The notes under the pieces: model-generated | Told to the model about the DNA's origin: nothing | Database searches by the model: none | What the model saw: only the letters and a program-made list of their open reading frames with translations | Part shown: positions 45,065 through 54,900 of the stretch, in pieces | Layout of the letters: every line of letters begins with the position of its first letter | How positions within the stretch are numbered: position 1 is the first letter of the stretch | Program-made: the position numbers and the translations under genes | From: Parafrankia discariae | GTDB taxonomy: Bacteria > Actinomycetota > Actinomycetes > Frankiales > Frankiaceae | Length of the DNA: 64,000 bases | Direction of reading: 5' to 3' | Assembly: GCF_000373365.1 (NCBI RefSeq) | Contig: NZ_KB891241.1 | Location: forward strand, 248,001 to 312,000

Positions 45065-46720
45065 TCAGCGGGCCGGCAGCGCCTTCGACCACAGCACGCC
45101 GCCGGCCGCGTCCCGCAGCTCGACCGTCAGCGCGCGCGAGCCGCCGTCGATCGCGAGGCGGCCGAAGAACTGCAGCCCGGCGGAGGGCGGCAGGTTCGAC
45201 TGACCGGGCGGCGGCGTCCGGGCGAAGACCTGCTCGGGGCCGAAGGTGGGGTCGAGCGCGTTCGGGCCGAACGTGCCCGCGTTGAGCGGCCCCGCCACGA
45301 ACTCCCAGAACGGGTCGAAGTCCTTGGTGGCGGCCCGGTCGGGGTGATAGCTCAGCGCCGCGGTGTAGTGCACGTCCGCGGTGATCCACACGGTGTTGCG
45401 TACCCGGTTGCGCCGGATCGCAGAGAGGACCTGCCCGATCTCGACCTCCCGGCCCAGTGGCACCCCGGGCGAGCCCTGGGCCACTCCCTCGATGGCGGTG
45501 GCGCCGTCCGGGACGACGATGCCGAGTGGCAGGTCGTTCGCGATCACCTTCCAGGTCGCCCGGCTGCTGGTCAGGCCGTCGATGAGCCAGTCCCGCTGGC
45601 GGGCGCCGAGGATCGCCGCGCCGGCCGGGTCCGTCTGCCCCACCCCGTTGTCGTTCTTGTAGCTGCGCATGTCCAAAACGAACACGTCCAGCAGCGGGCC
45701 GTAGGAGATCTTCCGGTACAGCCGGCCCGCGGGGTCCGGCCGGCCCGGCAGCGTCGGGGTGTACTCGAACAGCGCCTGCCGCGCCCGGGCGGACAGCACG
45801 TCCACCCGCTTCTCGGTGTACCGGTCATCGACGAGGATCTCGCCCGGGTACCAGTTGTTCGTGGTCTCGTGGTCGTCCCACTGGAACACCCAGGGGACCT
45901 CGCGGTTGAACGCCAGCAGGTTCGTGTCCAGGAAGTTGTAGCGGAAGTTCCCGCGGAACTCGGCGAGGGTCTCGGCGACCTTGCGTTTCTCGTCGGTGAC
46001 CAGGTTGCGCCACACACCGCCGTCGGGCAGCGCCACCGTCTCGGCCAGCGGCCCGTCGGAGTACACGAAGTCGCCCGAGCAGATGGCGAAGTCCGGTGCC
46101 AGCCGGCGCATCGTCTCGAAGATCGTCATGCCGCCGCGGTCGGGGTTGATCCCCCAGCCCTGGCCGCAGACATCACCGGACCACACCAACGACACGTCCC
46201 GGGGGCGGACCGGCGCGGTCCGCAGCCGCCCGACCAGGCTTTCGCCGACCCGGCGCGGGTCATCCGCCGCCGCCAGCCGTACCCGGTAGAAGACCTCGCT
46301 GCCGGGTGGCAGCCCGTTCACCGCGACGACCCCGGTGCGGTCCGTGGCGTCGGTGAGGCGGGTGACACCCACCGTCCGCGCCGACCGGAACGACTCGCTG
46401 CCCGACACCTCCACCGTCATCAGCGCCGGACGGTCCGAGCGGGCCCAGATCACGGCGCCGCGGGTGTCGACGTCGCCGGCCTGCACCCCGGAGGTGAACG
46501 CCGGGCGCCCGCCCAGCACCTGCCCGGCCCCGCCACCGGCGACCGCCGGCGTCCCGGTCGCGGCGCCGGCCCGTCCGGCCCCGCTGCCCAGCCCTACAAC
46601 GCCGGCCGTCGCCACGACGGCGCCGCCGCGCAGCAGCGCCCGGCGTCCCGGCCCGGCCGGCCGCCGCACCTCCGGACCGTTCTCGAGGGGTGGCGTGGAT
46701 CGGTGGTCAGGTGCGGTCAT
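45065..46720 (-). CDS. phoD: Alkaline phosphatase D (PhoD), Tat-exported
   Basis: A 551-residue PhoD-family phosphodiesterase/alkaline phosphatase, secreted to release phosphate from organic esters. The Tat signal has a twin arginine (GRRALLRGG) and a hydrophobic stretch ending GRAGA. The Ig-like N-terminal domain (FTSGVQAGDVDTRGAVIWAR) and the metal-binding phosphatase domain are visible: WSGDVCGQGWG, FAICSGDFVYSDG, WDDHETTNNWY, LDMRSYKNDNG and ITADVHYTAAL. The ATG at 46720 has GAGGAGG upstream. It probably responds to phosphate limitation, but no PHO box was identified. Confidence 0.92.
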   Translation of the reverse strand: MTAPDHRSTPPLENGPEVRRPAGPGRRALLRGGAVVATAGVVGLGSGAGRAGAATGTPAVAGGGAGQVLGGRPAFTSGVQAGDVDTRGAVIWARSDRPALMTVEVSGSESFRSARTVGVTRLTDATDRTGVVAVNGLPPGSEVFYRVRLAAADDPRRVGESLVGRLRTAPVRPRDVSLVWSGDVCGQGWGINPDRGGMTIFETMRRLAPDFAICSGDFVYSDGPLAETVALPDGGVWRNLVTDEKRKVAETLAEFRGNFRYNFLDTNLLAFNREVPWVFQWDDHETTNNWYPGEILVDDRYTEKRVDVLSARARQALFEYTPTLPGRPDPAGRLYRKISYGPLLDVFVLDMRSYKNDNGVGQTDPAGAAILGARQRDWLIDGLTSSRATWKVIANDLPLGIVVPDGATAIEGVAQGSPGVPLGREVEIGQVLSAIRRNRVRNTVWITADVHYTAALSYHPDRAATKDFDPFWEFVAGPLNAGTFGPNALDPTFGPEQVFARTPPPGQSNLPPSAGLQFFGRLAIDGGSRALTVELRDAAGGVLWSKALPAR

Positions 46721-47181
46721 GAGCGTCCTCCTCCGGCCGCACCGTCCCCGCGCGCGCCCCGACGGTCGCCCCGCGTGGCCGCCGTCGCGCGCGGCGGCTC
46801 CGGCGCGGCGTCAGCGCGGTGGCCCCCAGCGGGGAGAAGCCTGGCAATCGCGGCGATCCGGCGACCGACACCCCGCCGACGCCGCGCGTACGGCGCGATG
46901 AACGTTGCGGAACGGCTGGGCCGGGCGGGGACGCTTCGAACCCGGCGGCGAGCCCGCGAACCCGGCGGCGAGGCCCTGAACCCGACCCGACCCCGACACC
47001 CGCCGCGCGCGGCGCCGGGACAGCACCGGTGGCGATCTGGTCCGGCCGGAGGGTGCCTTCGCGCAGGCGCTCCTGACCAGCGCGGACGGGACCACCAGGT
47101 GGTCTCGCCGGCGCGTGCATAGCCTATGATTTCCGCCCCAAGCACTGTTTTCCGTGTGGTGCGCCGGAGGGAGACCCTGGA
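46721..47181. other. 461-bp divergent intergenic region of phoD and the LCP gene
   Basis: No gene is supported. It holds a 16-bp direct repeat (CGAACCCGGCGGCGAG at 46937 and 46957) and a TATGAT hexamer at 47125-47130, about 50 bp before the LCP start. The hexamer is a plausible -10 for that gene. Confidence 0.45.
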
Positions 47182-48765
47182 TTGGGCGGGCGACCGGGTG
47201 TGCCACGGGATCCAGAACGGCGGTCCAGGACGCTTCCGTTCGACCTGCGCGGCGGCGGCCGACCACGCCGCAGCGCGTCCTCACAGCTCTCCCGGGTGCT
47301 CCTCAGCTTCCTGTCCGTCCTGGTCTTCACCGTCACCGCGGGTGGCTGGGCGGTGTACACCTACGCGAACAGCCGCATCGGGCAGGAAGACCTCGACCTC
47401 GGCGACGACCGGCCCGAGGAGATCGAGGGCACCACCAACTTCCTGCTCGTCGGAACAGACAGCCGCGCCGGCTCGAACGGCGCCTACGGCGACGTCGAGG
47501 GCCAGCGTTCCGACACGACGATCCTCGCGCACTTCAGCGCCGACAAGACCGTCACGATGCTGTCCATCCCCCGCGACACCTACGTCACCATCCCCGAGTA
47601 CACCGACGCCGACGGGCGCAAACACACCCGGCACAAGGGCAAGTTCAACTCCGCGATCTCCGACGGCGGCCCGTCCCTGCTGGTCCGCACGATCGAGTCG
47701 CTGACCAACCTGCGCATCGACCACTACGTCTCGATGGACCTCGAGGGCTTCAAGTCGATCACCGACGCGATCGGCGGCGTGGACGTCTGCGTCCTGGCCT
47801 CGGACCACAAGGAGTACGTCGCCGAGAACGGCCGGACCAGCCGCAACACCAACGACCCGATGAGCGGCTTCGTCGGCGGCCCGGGGGTGATCCACGTCGA
47901 CGGCGAGCAGGCACTCGCGTTCGTCCGACAGCGCCACGGCCTGCCCGGCGGCGACATGGACCGCATCAGCCGCCAGCAGCAGTTCCTCGGCGCGGTGTTC
48001 GACAAGGTCGTCGGCGGCGGGGTCCTGAAGAACCCGGGGCAGCTCAAGCAGCTCCTGTCCACCGCCACCGGGGCGCTTACCCTGGACGACAACACCGACC
48101 TCTTCGACCTGCAGGAGCTCGCGACCCGGCTGAAGGGCATCGTCTCGGGCGGAGTCGGCATGCAGACCCTGCCGACGCATCCCCCCACCCGGGCCGAGGG
48201 CGCGGTGAACGACCGCGGCGAGATCCTCGTCGGCGGCCAGCGGGTGTCCGTCCAGTTCTACAGTCCGGCCGATCTGGAGCGCATCGTCGCCCCGCTGGGC
48301 GGTTCCACCGGCTCGGCCCCGGGCGCCGGTGGCGGAGCCGACGCCACCGAGGTCGCCGTCCAGGTCTTCAACGGCAGCGGGATCGCCGGCCTGGCCGCCG
48401 ACGCCGTCGACGAGCTGACCACCAAGGGCTTCCGCGCGACGAACGCCGGGAACGCCTCCACCAGCAACTACGTGACGTCCCGGGTCCGCTTCGGCACCGG
48501 CCTGGACGCCGCCGCGGCCACCATGCAGACCCTCGTTCCCGGGGCCCGCCTCGAGAGCGACCCCGGCATCGACGGCCTGCAGCTGATCCTCGGATCGTCC
48601 TTCGACGGCATCGCCGACGTCCCGGTCACGGCTCCCGCGCCCGTCGCGCCCGCCGCCGGCGCGGAGACCGCCGCCGCCGGCACCGCGGCGGCCGGAACCG
48701 CCCCCGGCGCCCCCGCACCCCCCGCCGCGGCCACCCCGCCCCCCGCCCCGAACTGCACCTACTGA
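47182..48765 (+). CDS. LytR-CpsA-Psr (LCP) family ligase with LytR_C domain
   Basis: A 527-residue LCP-family enzyme that transfers polysaccharides such as arabinogalactan-like or teichoic polymers from lipid carriers to peptidoglycan. One helix (LSFLSVLVFTVTAGGWAVYT) anchors it. The catalytic domain shows FLLVGTDSRAG, QRSDTTILAHF, MLSIPRDTYV, GVDVCV, and the end block AFVRQRHGLPGGDMDRISRQQQFL, with Arg and Asp residues that bind the pyrophosphate. A LytR_C domain follows (VAVQVFNGSGIAGLA). The C-terminus is Ala/Pro-rich. The TTG start is backed by GGAGGGA nine bases before it. Likely acts outside the membrane; polymer unknown. Confidence 0.9.
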   Translation: MGGRPGVPRDPERRSRTLPFDLRGGGRPRRSASSQLSRVLLSFLSVLVFTVTAGGWAVYTYANSRIGQEDLDLGDDRPEEIEGTTNFLLVGTDSRAGSNGAYGDVEGQRSDTTILAHFSADKTVTMLSIPRDTYVTIPEYTDADGRKHTRHKGKFNSAISDGGPSLLVRTIESLTNLRIDHYVSMDLEGFKSITDAIGGVDVCVLASDHKEYVAENGRTSRNTNDPMSGFVGGPGVIHVDGEQALAFVRQRHGLPGGDMDRISRQQQFLGAVFDKVVGGGVLKNPGQLKQLLSTATGALTLDDNTDLFDLQELATRLKGIVSGGVGMQTLPTHPPTRAEGAVNDRGEILVGGQRVSVQFYSPADLERIVAPLGGSTGSAPGAGGGADATEVAVQVFNGSGIAGLAADAVDELTTKGFRATNAGNASTSNYVTSRVRFGTGLDAAAATMQTLVPGARLESDPGIDGLQLILGSSFDGIADVPVTAPAPVAPAAGAETAAAGTAAAGTAPGAPAPPAAATPPPAPNCTY

Positions 48766-48803
48766 CCACCCGGGATGCCCACCCGGACGGGGTCGGGGCC
48801 GGA

Positions 48804-49325
48804 TCAGTCGGGATCCGGTTCGTCGGTCGCGTGGCTGACGGAGCCCTTCGGGACCCGTTGGCGTGGACTCAGCGCGGCCCAGTCCTGAGCCCAGGCGGAC
48901 AGCGGCTCCAACACGCCCAGCAGCCGACGTCCATGGCTGGTCAGGCGGTACTCGCCGACCTCGTCGACCTCGACCAGGCCGGCTTCGCGCAGCTCGCGCA
49001 GCCGCTGCGAGAGCTGGGACTCCGGCGCGCCGACCCGTCCGGCGAGAGACCGGAAAGCGGACGAGCCGCCGCGCAGGCTCCAGAAGGCGGCCAGCGCGTA
49101 CCGGCGTCCCAGCAGTTCCAGGACGGCGGCGAGCTCCTCCGGCACGCCGGCCGCCGCCGGACTGATCCCGGGCCCAGGCCCGGAGCCGGCGCTCGACCCC
49201 GGCGGTGTGCCGCCGGCACGCGTGGACGTCCGTCGGCCGCCGGGGCCGCGCCGCCCCCGGTCAGCGCGCGCGGACACCGGTGCGGCCGGCAGCGGCCGGG
49301 CGGGCCCGCGACGAGCGTTCGCCAA
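48804..49325 (-). CDS. HxlR-family winged-helix regulator
   Basis: A 173-residue regulator with a Gly/Pro/Ala-rich leader of about 60 residues and then a typical HxlR winged helix: VLELLGRRYALAAFWSLRGGSSAF, SLAGRVGAPESQLSQRLRELREAGLVE, then VGEYRLTSHGRRLLGVLEPLSAWAQDW. Members sense electrophiles or quinones and repress nearby enzymes. The start is uncertain because the leader is poorly conserved. It is preceded (49336-49363) by a 28-bp perfect palindrome. Convergent with the LCP gene. Confidence 0.78.
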   Translation of the reverse strand: MANARRGPARPLPAAPVSARADRGRRGPGGRRTSTRAGGTPPGSSAGSGPGPGISPAAAGVPEELAAVLELLGRRYALAAFWSLRGGSSAFRSLAGRVGAPESQLSQRLRELREAGLVEVDEVGEYRLTSHGRRLLGVLEPLSAWAQDWAALSPRQRVPKGSVSHATDEPDPD

Positions 49326-49335
49326 CAGGACGGAC

Positions 49336-49363
49336 CCGGGCGGCCTGGGCCCAGGCCGCCCGG
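49336..49363. terminator. Perfect 28-bp palindrome upstream of the HxlR gene
   Basis: Left and right 14-bp arms (CCGGGCGGCCTGGG and its complement) abut with no loop base. Located between the stop of the YtxH-like gene (49440) and the HxlR start (49325), both on the minus strand. Terminator of the former or operator of the latter. Confidence 0.6.
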
Positions 49364-49439
49364 AATCGGCGTTTCCCGGAGTGGTCCCTCAGGTGGGGTA
49401 GGCCCGGCGCCTCGGTGTGATGGGGGATGCTGGTCGTCG

Positions 49440-49718
49440 TCAGTGGGAGTGCACCCCCACACCGTTGGAGCTGTGTGCCCCCAGGGACGCGGCGAAGGTG
49501 GTGCCGTCGCTGTCCTGGGAGCCGCCCAGCGCGGTGCGGACCCGCTGGGCGATGGCGCCGGCCTGGGCGGAGACCACCCCGGCGACGCTCTGAACCTCAG
49601 GGCGTTCCCTGACCTCGCGCGCCTGGCGCATGATCGCGTCGTAGTGGTCGCGCCCCGCACGGGCACCGAGGACGTACCCGATGCCGAGGGCCAAGACCAC
49701 ACTGGGCCTGATGCGCAT
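49440..49718 (-). CDS. YtxH-like single-helix protein
   Basis: A 92-residue small membrane protein. The ATG at 49718 is set by AGGAGG-type sequence just upstream; the frame runs further back without support. It has one helix (SVVLALGIGYVLGARAG) followed by an amphipathic stretch YDAIMRQAREVRERPEVQS, the familiar pattern of YtxH-like proteins in actinobacteria, and then a Ser/Gly/His-rich tail. Function unknown. Confidence 0.65.
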   Translation of the reverse strand: MRIRPSVVLALGIGYVLGARAGRDHYDAIMRQAREVRERPEVQSVAGVVSAQAGAIAQRVRTALGGSQDSDGTTFAASLGAHSSNGVGVHSH

Positions 49719-49943
49719 GGTTCCTCCCGGGGCAGGGACCGGGCGGCCGCGGCTGATACCGCGGTTGCTCCGGCTTGTCACAGGCTTGTTTACTACCCCA
49801 CCGACAGCCGTGGCGGAACCTCAGGTAGGCTGACGATGTCAGGCACGATCCAGCGCGCCACCCACTGGGTGGTGAGCGACCAGGTCGCGGAGTACGCAGG
49901 TCCTCGGCGGAACTGGGCGGTTCGGGCCTGATGGACATGACGG

Positions 49944-50016
49944 TCCCGCGTAGCTCAATTGGCAGAGCAGCCGGCTGTTAACCGGCAGGTTAGAGGTTCG
50001 AGTCCTCTCGCGGGAG
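49944..50016 (+). tRNA. tRNA-Asn (GTT)
   Basis: A 73-nt cloverleaf: acceptor TCCCGCG pairs with CGCGGGA, and the D-arm runs GCTC...GAGC. The anticodon stem is GCCGG/CCGGC with loop C-T-GTT-A-A (anticodon 49977-49979), and the T-arm is AGAGG-TTCGAGT-CCTCT. No CCA is encoded. It marks the left edge of an accessory region with an integrase remnant, as tRNA-Asn genes often serve as attachment sites. Confidence 0.95.
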
Positions 50017-50058
50017 CACATCCGCCCAGGTCAGAGGTCATCCAGGCAAGACTCTGGG

Positions 50059-50076
50059 GATCTTGAAATAAAGATC
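50059..50076. other. A/T-rich hairpin after tRNA-Asn
   Basis: GATCTT-GAAATA-AAGATC is a perfect 6-bp stem, 43 bp after the tRNA, within an A/T-rich segment and followed by TGTCTTTATC. Candidate tRNA transcription terminator. Confidence 0.45.
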
Positions 50077-50115
50077 ATCCTGTCTTTATCCCGTTCTGGA
50101 GCCGGATCCGGGTGT

Positions 50116-50685
50116 TCACCCGGATTCCAGCTGGGCTCCTGGGCCCGGCTCAGGGCCGGTTTTCGCCGCTAGATGTGCCGTCGGATGGGCGTCGGTCCGG
50201 CTGTTGCAGTAGGCGATGCCGATGTGGGGCCGGAACCCGTGCGGCTTGACCACCACCGCGGCGGGCCCGAGTGCGGCCGTGATCGCATCGATGATCCCGT
50301 CCCGGATGGCGACTGGCGGTGCCCAGGGCAGGACACTGAAGTGGAGGGCACCGGAGGACCCCGCCAGCGGCCCCACGGTCAACGAGAACGGCTTGGTACC
50401 GGCCAGCCGGGCACGTGTCTGCTCGACGGCCCTGCCGATGTCAGCCCGGCCGATCTGGTCGGTGAAGGCGAGACGTCGAAGCGTCAGATGCAGCCCGTCG
50501 GGCGGTACCGAGTCGAGGACGGGCAGGCGTAGCCGCCGCTGGCACCGGTCGGCAGGGGTGTGCGGCTCGGTGGCGTCCTGGAAGGTCGGCATCCAGTGGT
50601 AGGAGCGGCGTCCGGGCGTCCAGCCGGGCCGGTTCCAGTGGTTGTCGAGCCGGTCGATACTGGCGAAGTGGTGCCAGTCGTCCAT
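50116..50685 (-). CDS. 2H-phosphoesterase (LigT / 2'-5' RNA ligase-like)
   Basis: A 189-residue protein with the two His motifs of the 2H superfamily: HLTLRRLAFTD and RPHIGIAYC. The second motif has Gly where Thr/Ser is usual, so catalysis may be altered. Between them a central helix and strands are consistent (GRAVEQTRARLAG; FSLTVGPL; GALHFSVLPWAP; AIRDGIIDAITAALG). Family members hydrolyse or transfer cyclic phosphates on RNA or nucleotides. The ATG at 50685 (MDDWHHFASIDRLDNHW) is the probable start. A 66-bp stretch of the gene is repeated near 58.8 kb. Confidence 0.7.
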   Translation of the reverse strand: MDDWHHFASIDRLDNHWNRPGWTPGRRSYHWMPTFQDATEPHTPADRCQRRLRLPVLDSVPPDGLHLTLRRLAFTDQIGRADIGRAVEQTRARLAGTKPFSLTVGPLAGSSGALHFSVLPWAPPVAIRDGIIDAITAALGPAAVVVKPHGFRPHIGIAYCNSRTDAHPTAHLAAKTGPEPGPGAQLESG

Positions 50686-50699
50686 GACCGGGTCCGTGG

Positions 50700-51360
50700 T
50701 GGGTGACGTGGGCACCGGCGCGCGGGAACAGGGACGGCGAGCGCGCAGGACGCTTCCGCGAGTTCGGTGACCGGGCCGGTCTGTTGCCATGGCCTGGCAC
50801 GGGCGACCAGCTCATGCCGCGACGTCGGATGGACTCGATCGGGTTGCCGGCTGTGGTGGTCAGCGCCTCGATCCCCAGCGCGGCGGCCTGCTCCGGGTCG
50901 GGAGCGTCAGACAGGAGCAGCGCGGTCGCCAGGCCGAGGCGGACGAGACACCAGCTCCAGATCGACACTCGCAGGTTCCCGAGCCCCGGGAGGATCTGCC
51001 GGTCGAGCGGGTCCCGGTACGACCGCGGGGTGCCGGGCGACCTGCCCTGCTTCTGGAAGTCGAGCCACCACAGCTCGGCGACCACGGTGACCTTCGTGCC
51101 CGGTGTGATCTCCTCCGAGCCGGACACGTGCACGCGGTCCCGGAAGGGCGGTCTTCAACTCCCGCTCGGCGGCGGCCGACGTAGACCCGTAACGCTCCAC
51201 CTGACGGGTCACGCCGCCGAAGCCGCGGTACTCGCACCGGTACCGGGCGCCGAGGGTGCAGGAGAGGGCCCGACGGGGGTCGGCCCCGAGCCGGACGGGC
51301 AGACGGAGGTCTGCTACGAAAGCGTCACCTGCCCGTAGGGGCTCATGGGCCGGCCCGCCG
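50700..51360 (-). pseudogene. Decayed tyrosine integrase N-terminus joined to an unrelated fragment
   Basis: Minus strand, from 51260 down: ARYRCEYRGFGGVTRQVERY and AAERELKTAL in one frame. Then, after a one-base insertion near 51147, the reading continues ITPGTKVTVVAELWWLDFQK...SPGTPRSYRDPLDRQILPGLGNLRVS in another frame. This is the arm/core-binding N-terminal part of a phage-type integrase. The catalytic domain is missing. Around 50950 the frame continues into LATALLLSDAPDPEQAAALGIEAL, resembling the C-terminus of actinobacterial regulators and not integrase. It is 700-1300 bp from tRNA-Asn, consistent with a degraded integrative element. Confidence 0.7.
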
Positions 51361-51567
51361 CTGTGGTTTCTCGCTGTAATCTGCCGTCAGTCCGGGAGGC
51401 GGAGCTCCGGACCCTGAACCCCCCGACCGGCACGACGACGGTGACGGCGACACTTCTACCCTCATCCGAAGTCGCCGAGATCTCGTATTCACCTCCGACC
51501 GGTGCGCTGAGAACGAAGCGGCCGGTGGGGCTTGTCAGGGCGGCAACATCGATGACCGCTTCCTAAA
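51314..51567 (-). pseudogene. Possible C-terminal fragment with an Ig/carboxypeptidase-regulatory-like strand pattern
   Basis: The minus strand is open for about 83 codons after an in-frame TAG at 51568-51570 and contains SPTGRFVLSAPVGGEYEISA and SDEGRSVAVTVVVPVGG. It has no usable start codon. The beta-rich pattern looks like a surface-domain remnant. A plus-strand frame (51345-51566) also exists, so the call is weak. Confidence 0.3.
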
Positions 51568-51967
51568 ATGTCTCAGGTCTTCCAGGAGGCCAGGTCGTCG
51601 AACACCGGTTGAATGATCCGGCGACCTGTTTCTGGGTAGTCACGCTCTCCCGCGACGGGCCAGGCAGCCGAGTGGCTCACCGGGCCACGCCCAGTTGGGT
51701 GACCAGGGAATGATCTCCAAAACGCTCCGAGGCGCGCGACGCGCCGACATCCCCGACCGTGGCTCTCTCTGGTGTTCGAGACGTCCGTGGCGGTGTTGAC
51801 GTATCCGCGTACCTCAGTATCTCGGCGTACCGCGCCCACGCCGAACCGAACCGCGAATCCGAGCCGCTTCCCATCCGGGTCCGACGCGGCCCCTTCGCTA
51901 GCATGACCGGGGCGGCTGCGAGGTCAGCCGTCGGAGATGGCATCGGAGCCGACACCGGGGGCGAGAG

Positions 51968-54900
51968 ATGCGGCATCGGAAGTGGCTGCTCAGGCAGGTG
52001 CGGAGGCGGTTGCGGCACTCCGCTCGCAGCCATGATCCGTCGATGGTGCTGAGTCAGGAAGCCCTGGACGAAGTTGCCGCCCTGCTGGAAACGATCACCG
52101 ATCCGAGTGCGGACCTCGAGGTGTCCCAGGCCGCCGGGATGATGCACTGGGCGCGTTTTCTCGCCCTTGGCCCGGATGACGGCCAGGCGGATCTCGCCGC
52201 GGCGATCACTCTGTTCGCCCCGGTGCGCGAACTGAGCCCTCGGGCGGTTCCGCAGGGCCTGCGCGCCTATCTCGACAAGGAGCTGAGCGCGGGGAGCGGC
52301 CAGATCGAGGCCTGGGTTCAGCGCGCCGACAAGCTCATGAACGATGCCAGGAGGACGGGCGACCGGGCCGGGCTGAATACCGCGGTCGACCTGCTCCGCC
52401 GTTCGCTTGACGCCCTCCCGTCAGACCATTCCGCCCGCGGCCCCTTGCTGTACAACCTCGGCAGTGCGCTGCTGGCCCGCTTCGAACACGTCGCCGACCC
52501 GGCGGATCCGGCGGCTGCCGTCAACCTGCTGCGGGCAGCGGTGGACGCCACGCCCGTCAGGGATCCCAACCGTGTCCTGATGCTTGCCAATCTGGGCGCC
52601 GCGGTGGTGGCCTGCCTCGAATCCGCCGGCGATCCCGTGGGTCCAGCGGATCTGGACGCGGCCATCAACCTGTTACGTGCTGGTGCGGAAGCTACGCCCA
52701 GCACAGATCCCAACCGCGTCATGTTGCTTTCCAACCTCGGGGCCGCGCTGATCCTCCGGGGTCAGCGGACCCTGGACGCCGCGGATCTGGCCGCCGCTGT
52801 CGCCATCGTGGGGGCGGTCGTCGACCTCACCCCCGTCGACGACCCGAGGTACGCCAGCCGGATGTCGAACCTCGGCGCGGCCCTGCACCTCCAGTACGGG
52901 CAGACCAACAACGTCACGCAGCTGGAGGCCGCCGTCACCGCCCACCGGTCGGCGACGGGCGGCGCCCCGCCGGGTCATCAGCTGCACGCCAGGTGTCAGG
53001 CCAACCTCGGCGATGCCCTGCGGGACCTGTACGAGCTGACCGACGACCTGGCGGACCTGGACGCCGCCGTCGCCTGCCTGCGGGCGGCCGTCGACGACAC
53101 TCCCCGCACGCATCCCGACCGGGTCAGGATGCTGTCGTCGTTGAGCAACGCGTTGGACACCCGTTACGAGGAGACCGGGGACTTCGCGGCTCTGGAGGGC
53201 GTCATCGCCGCCCGGCAAGCCCGTGGCGACCTCGTCGGCACCGACCCGGCGAGCGACACCATGAACCGGTCGATCCTCGGCAACGCGCTACGCCTCCGGT
53301 TCGAGCATGCCGGCGACCCGGCGGATCTGGAGGCGGCCATCAGCCTGCTTCAGATCGCCGTCGACGCGGCCCCGTCCACCCCGTCCACCCCGTCCGCTCC
53401 GTCCGACCGGTCTGACCACGCCCGATGCCTGTCCAACTTCGGCCTCGCGCTGCGGATCAGGTTCCAGCAGGTCGGGGACCTCGCCGATCTGAACACCGCG
53501 ATCGACGCCCTGCGGGCGTCCACGGATGTCATTCCCACCCACCATCCCGACCAGGCCGGGATGCGGCTCAACCTCGGCACCGCGCTGCTGTACCGGTTCC
53601 AGCGGACGGACGACCTCGCGGATCTGGACGCCGCTGTCACGAACCTCCGGACGGCCGCGGACCTCATTCCCACCGGCCACCGCAGACGCGGCCTGATGCT
53701 GGCCAACCTCGGTGGCGCACTACAGATCCGGTCCGCCCGGACCGACGATCCCGCCGACCACGAAGCGGCCATCGCCGCCTTCCGGACGGCAGTGGACGTC
53801 ACCCCCGCCGGCCGCCCGGACCGCGGGACGATGCTGGCCAACCTCGGCGGCGCGTTACGGCTCCGGTTCCAGCGGACGGACGACCCCGCTGACCTGGAGG
53901 TGGCGCTCACCCACCTGCGGACCGCGGTGAGGATCACTCCTGCCGACCGCCCGGACCGCGCCTCGATCCTGTCCGAGTTCGCGAACGCGTTGTGGAGCCG
54001 GTTCGGCCAGTCCCATGATCCGGCGGATGTGGACGCCGCGCTCGACGCGCTGCGGGCAGCTGTGGATGTCCAGGCGGCACCGCCGCGGATACGGATGGCC
54101 GCGGCCCGCGGCTGGGGGCTCATCGCCGGCGCCGAGCAGCGATGGCAGGACGCGATGGCCGGCCACGAAGCGGCGGTCGCGCTGCTGGGGCGGCTCGCGC
54201 CCCGCGGTCTGGACCGCGGCGACCAGGAACACCTGCTGGCCGAACCGGGAACACTCGGTGCGGACGCGGCGGCGTGCTGTGTCCGCGCGGGCCGTCCCGA
54301 GAGGGCGGTGGAGCTGTTCGAGCAGGGGCGAGGTGTCTTGCTGCGGCAGGCCCTGGACACCCGCACCGACCTGACCGCCCTCGCCGAACGGCATCCCGGC
54401 GTCGCCCGCCGGTTCACGGCCCTGCGCGCCCGGCTCGACCAGGTCGCCGAGCCAGACGGACGCCCGGCGCCCGCACGGCGCAACGCGGCGGCGGCGTTCG
54501 ACCGACTGATCAACGAGATCCGGGAGCTGCCCGGGTTCGACGGCTTCCTGCGGCCACCGCCGGTGGCGGAGCTGCTGGCGGTGGCCGCCGCCGGCCCGAT
54601 CGTCATCGTGGCGGTCTCCTCGTTCGGATCCTGCGCGCTGATCCTGACCGAGGACGGAGTCGACGCCGTGCCGTTGCCCGGGCTGGAACCGCTGACGGTC
54701 CACGAGCAGGTGCTCACGTTCCTGGACGCGCTCGAGCACCGCCGGAAGGGCACCGGCGAGCGACAGCTGGTGGACGTCCTCGGCTGGCTGTGGGACGCCC
54801 TGGCCGCCCCGGTGCTCGAGCGACTGGGCATCACCGGGCCGCTCGGGGAGGAACGGCCGAGGCTGTGGTGGTGCGTCTCCAGCCTGCTGCCGTTCCTCCC

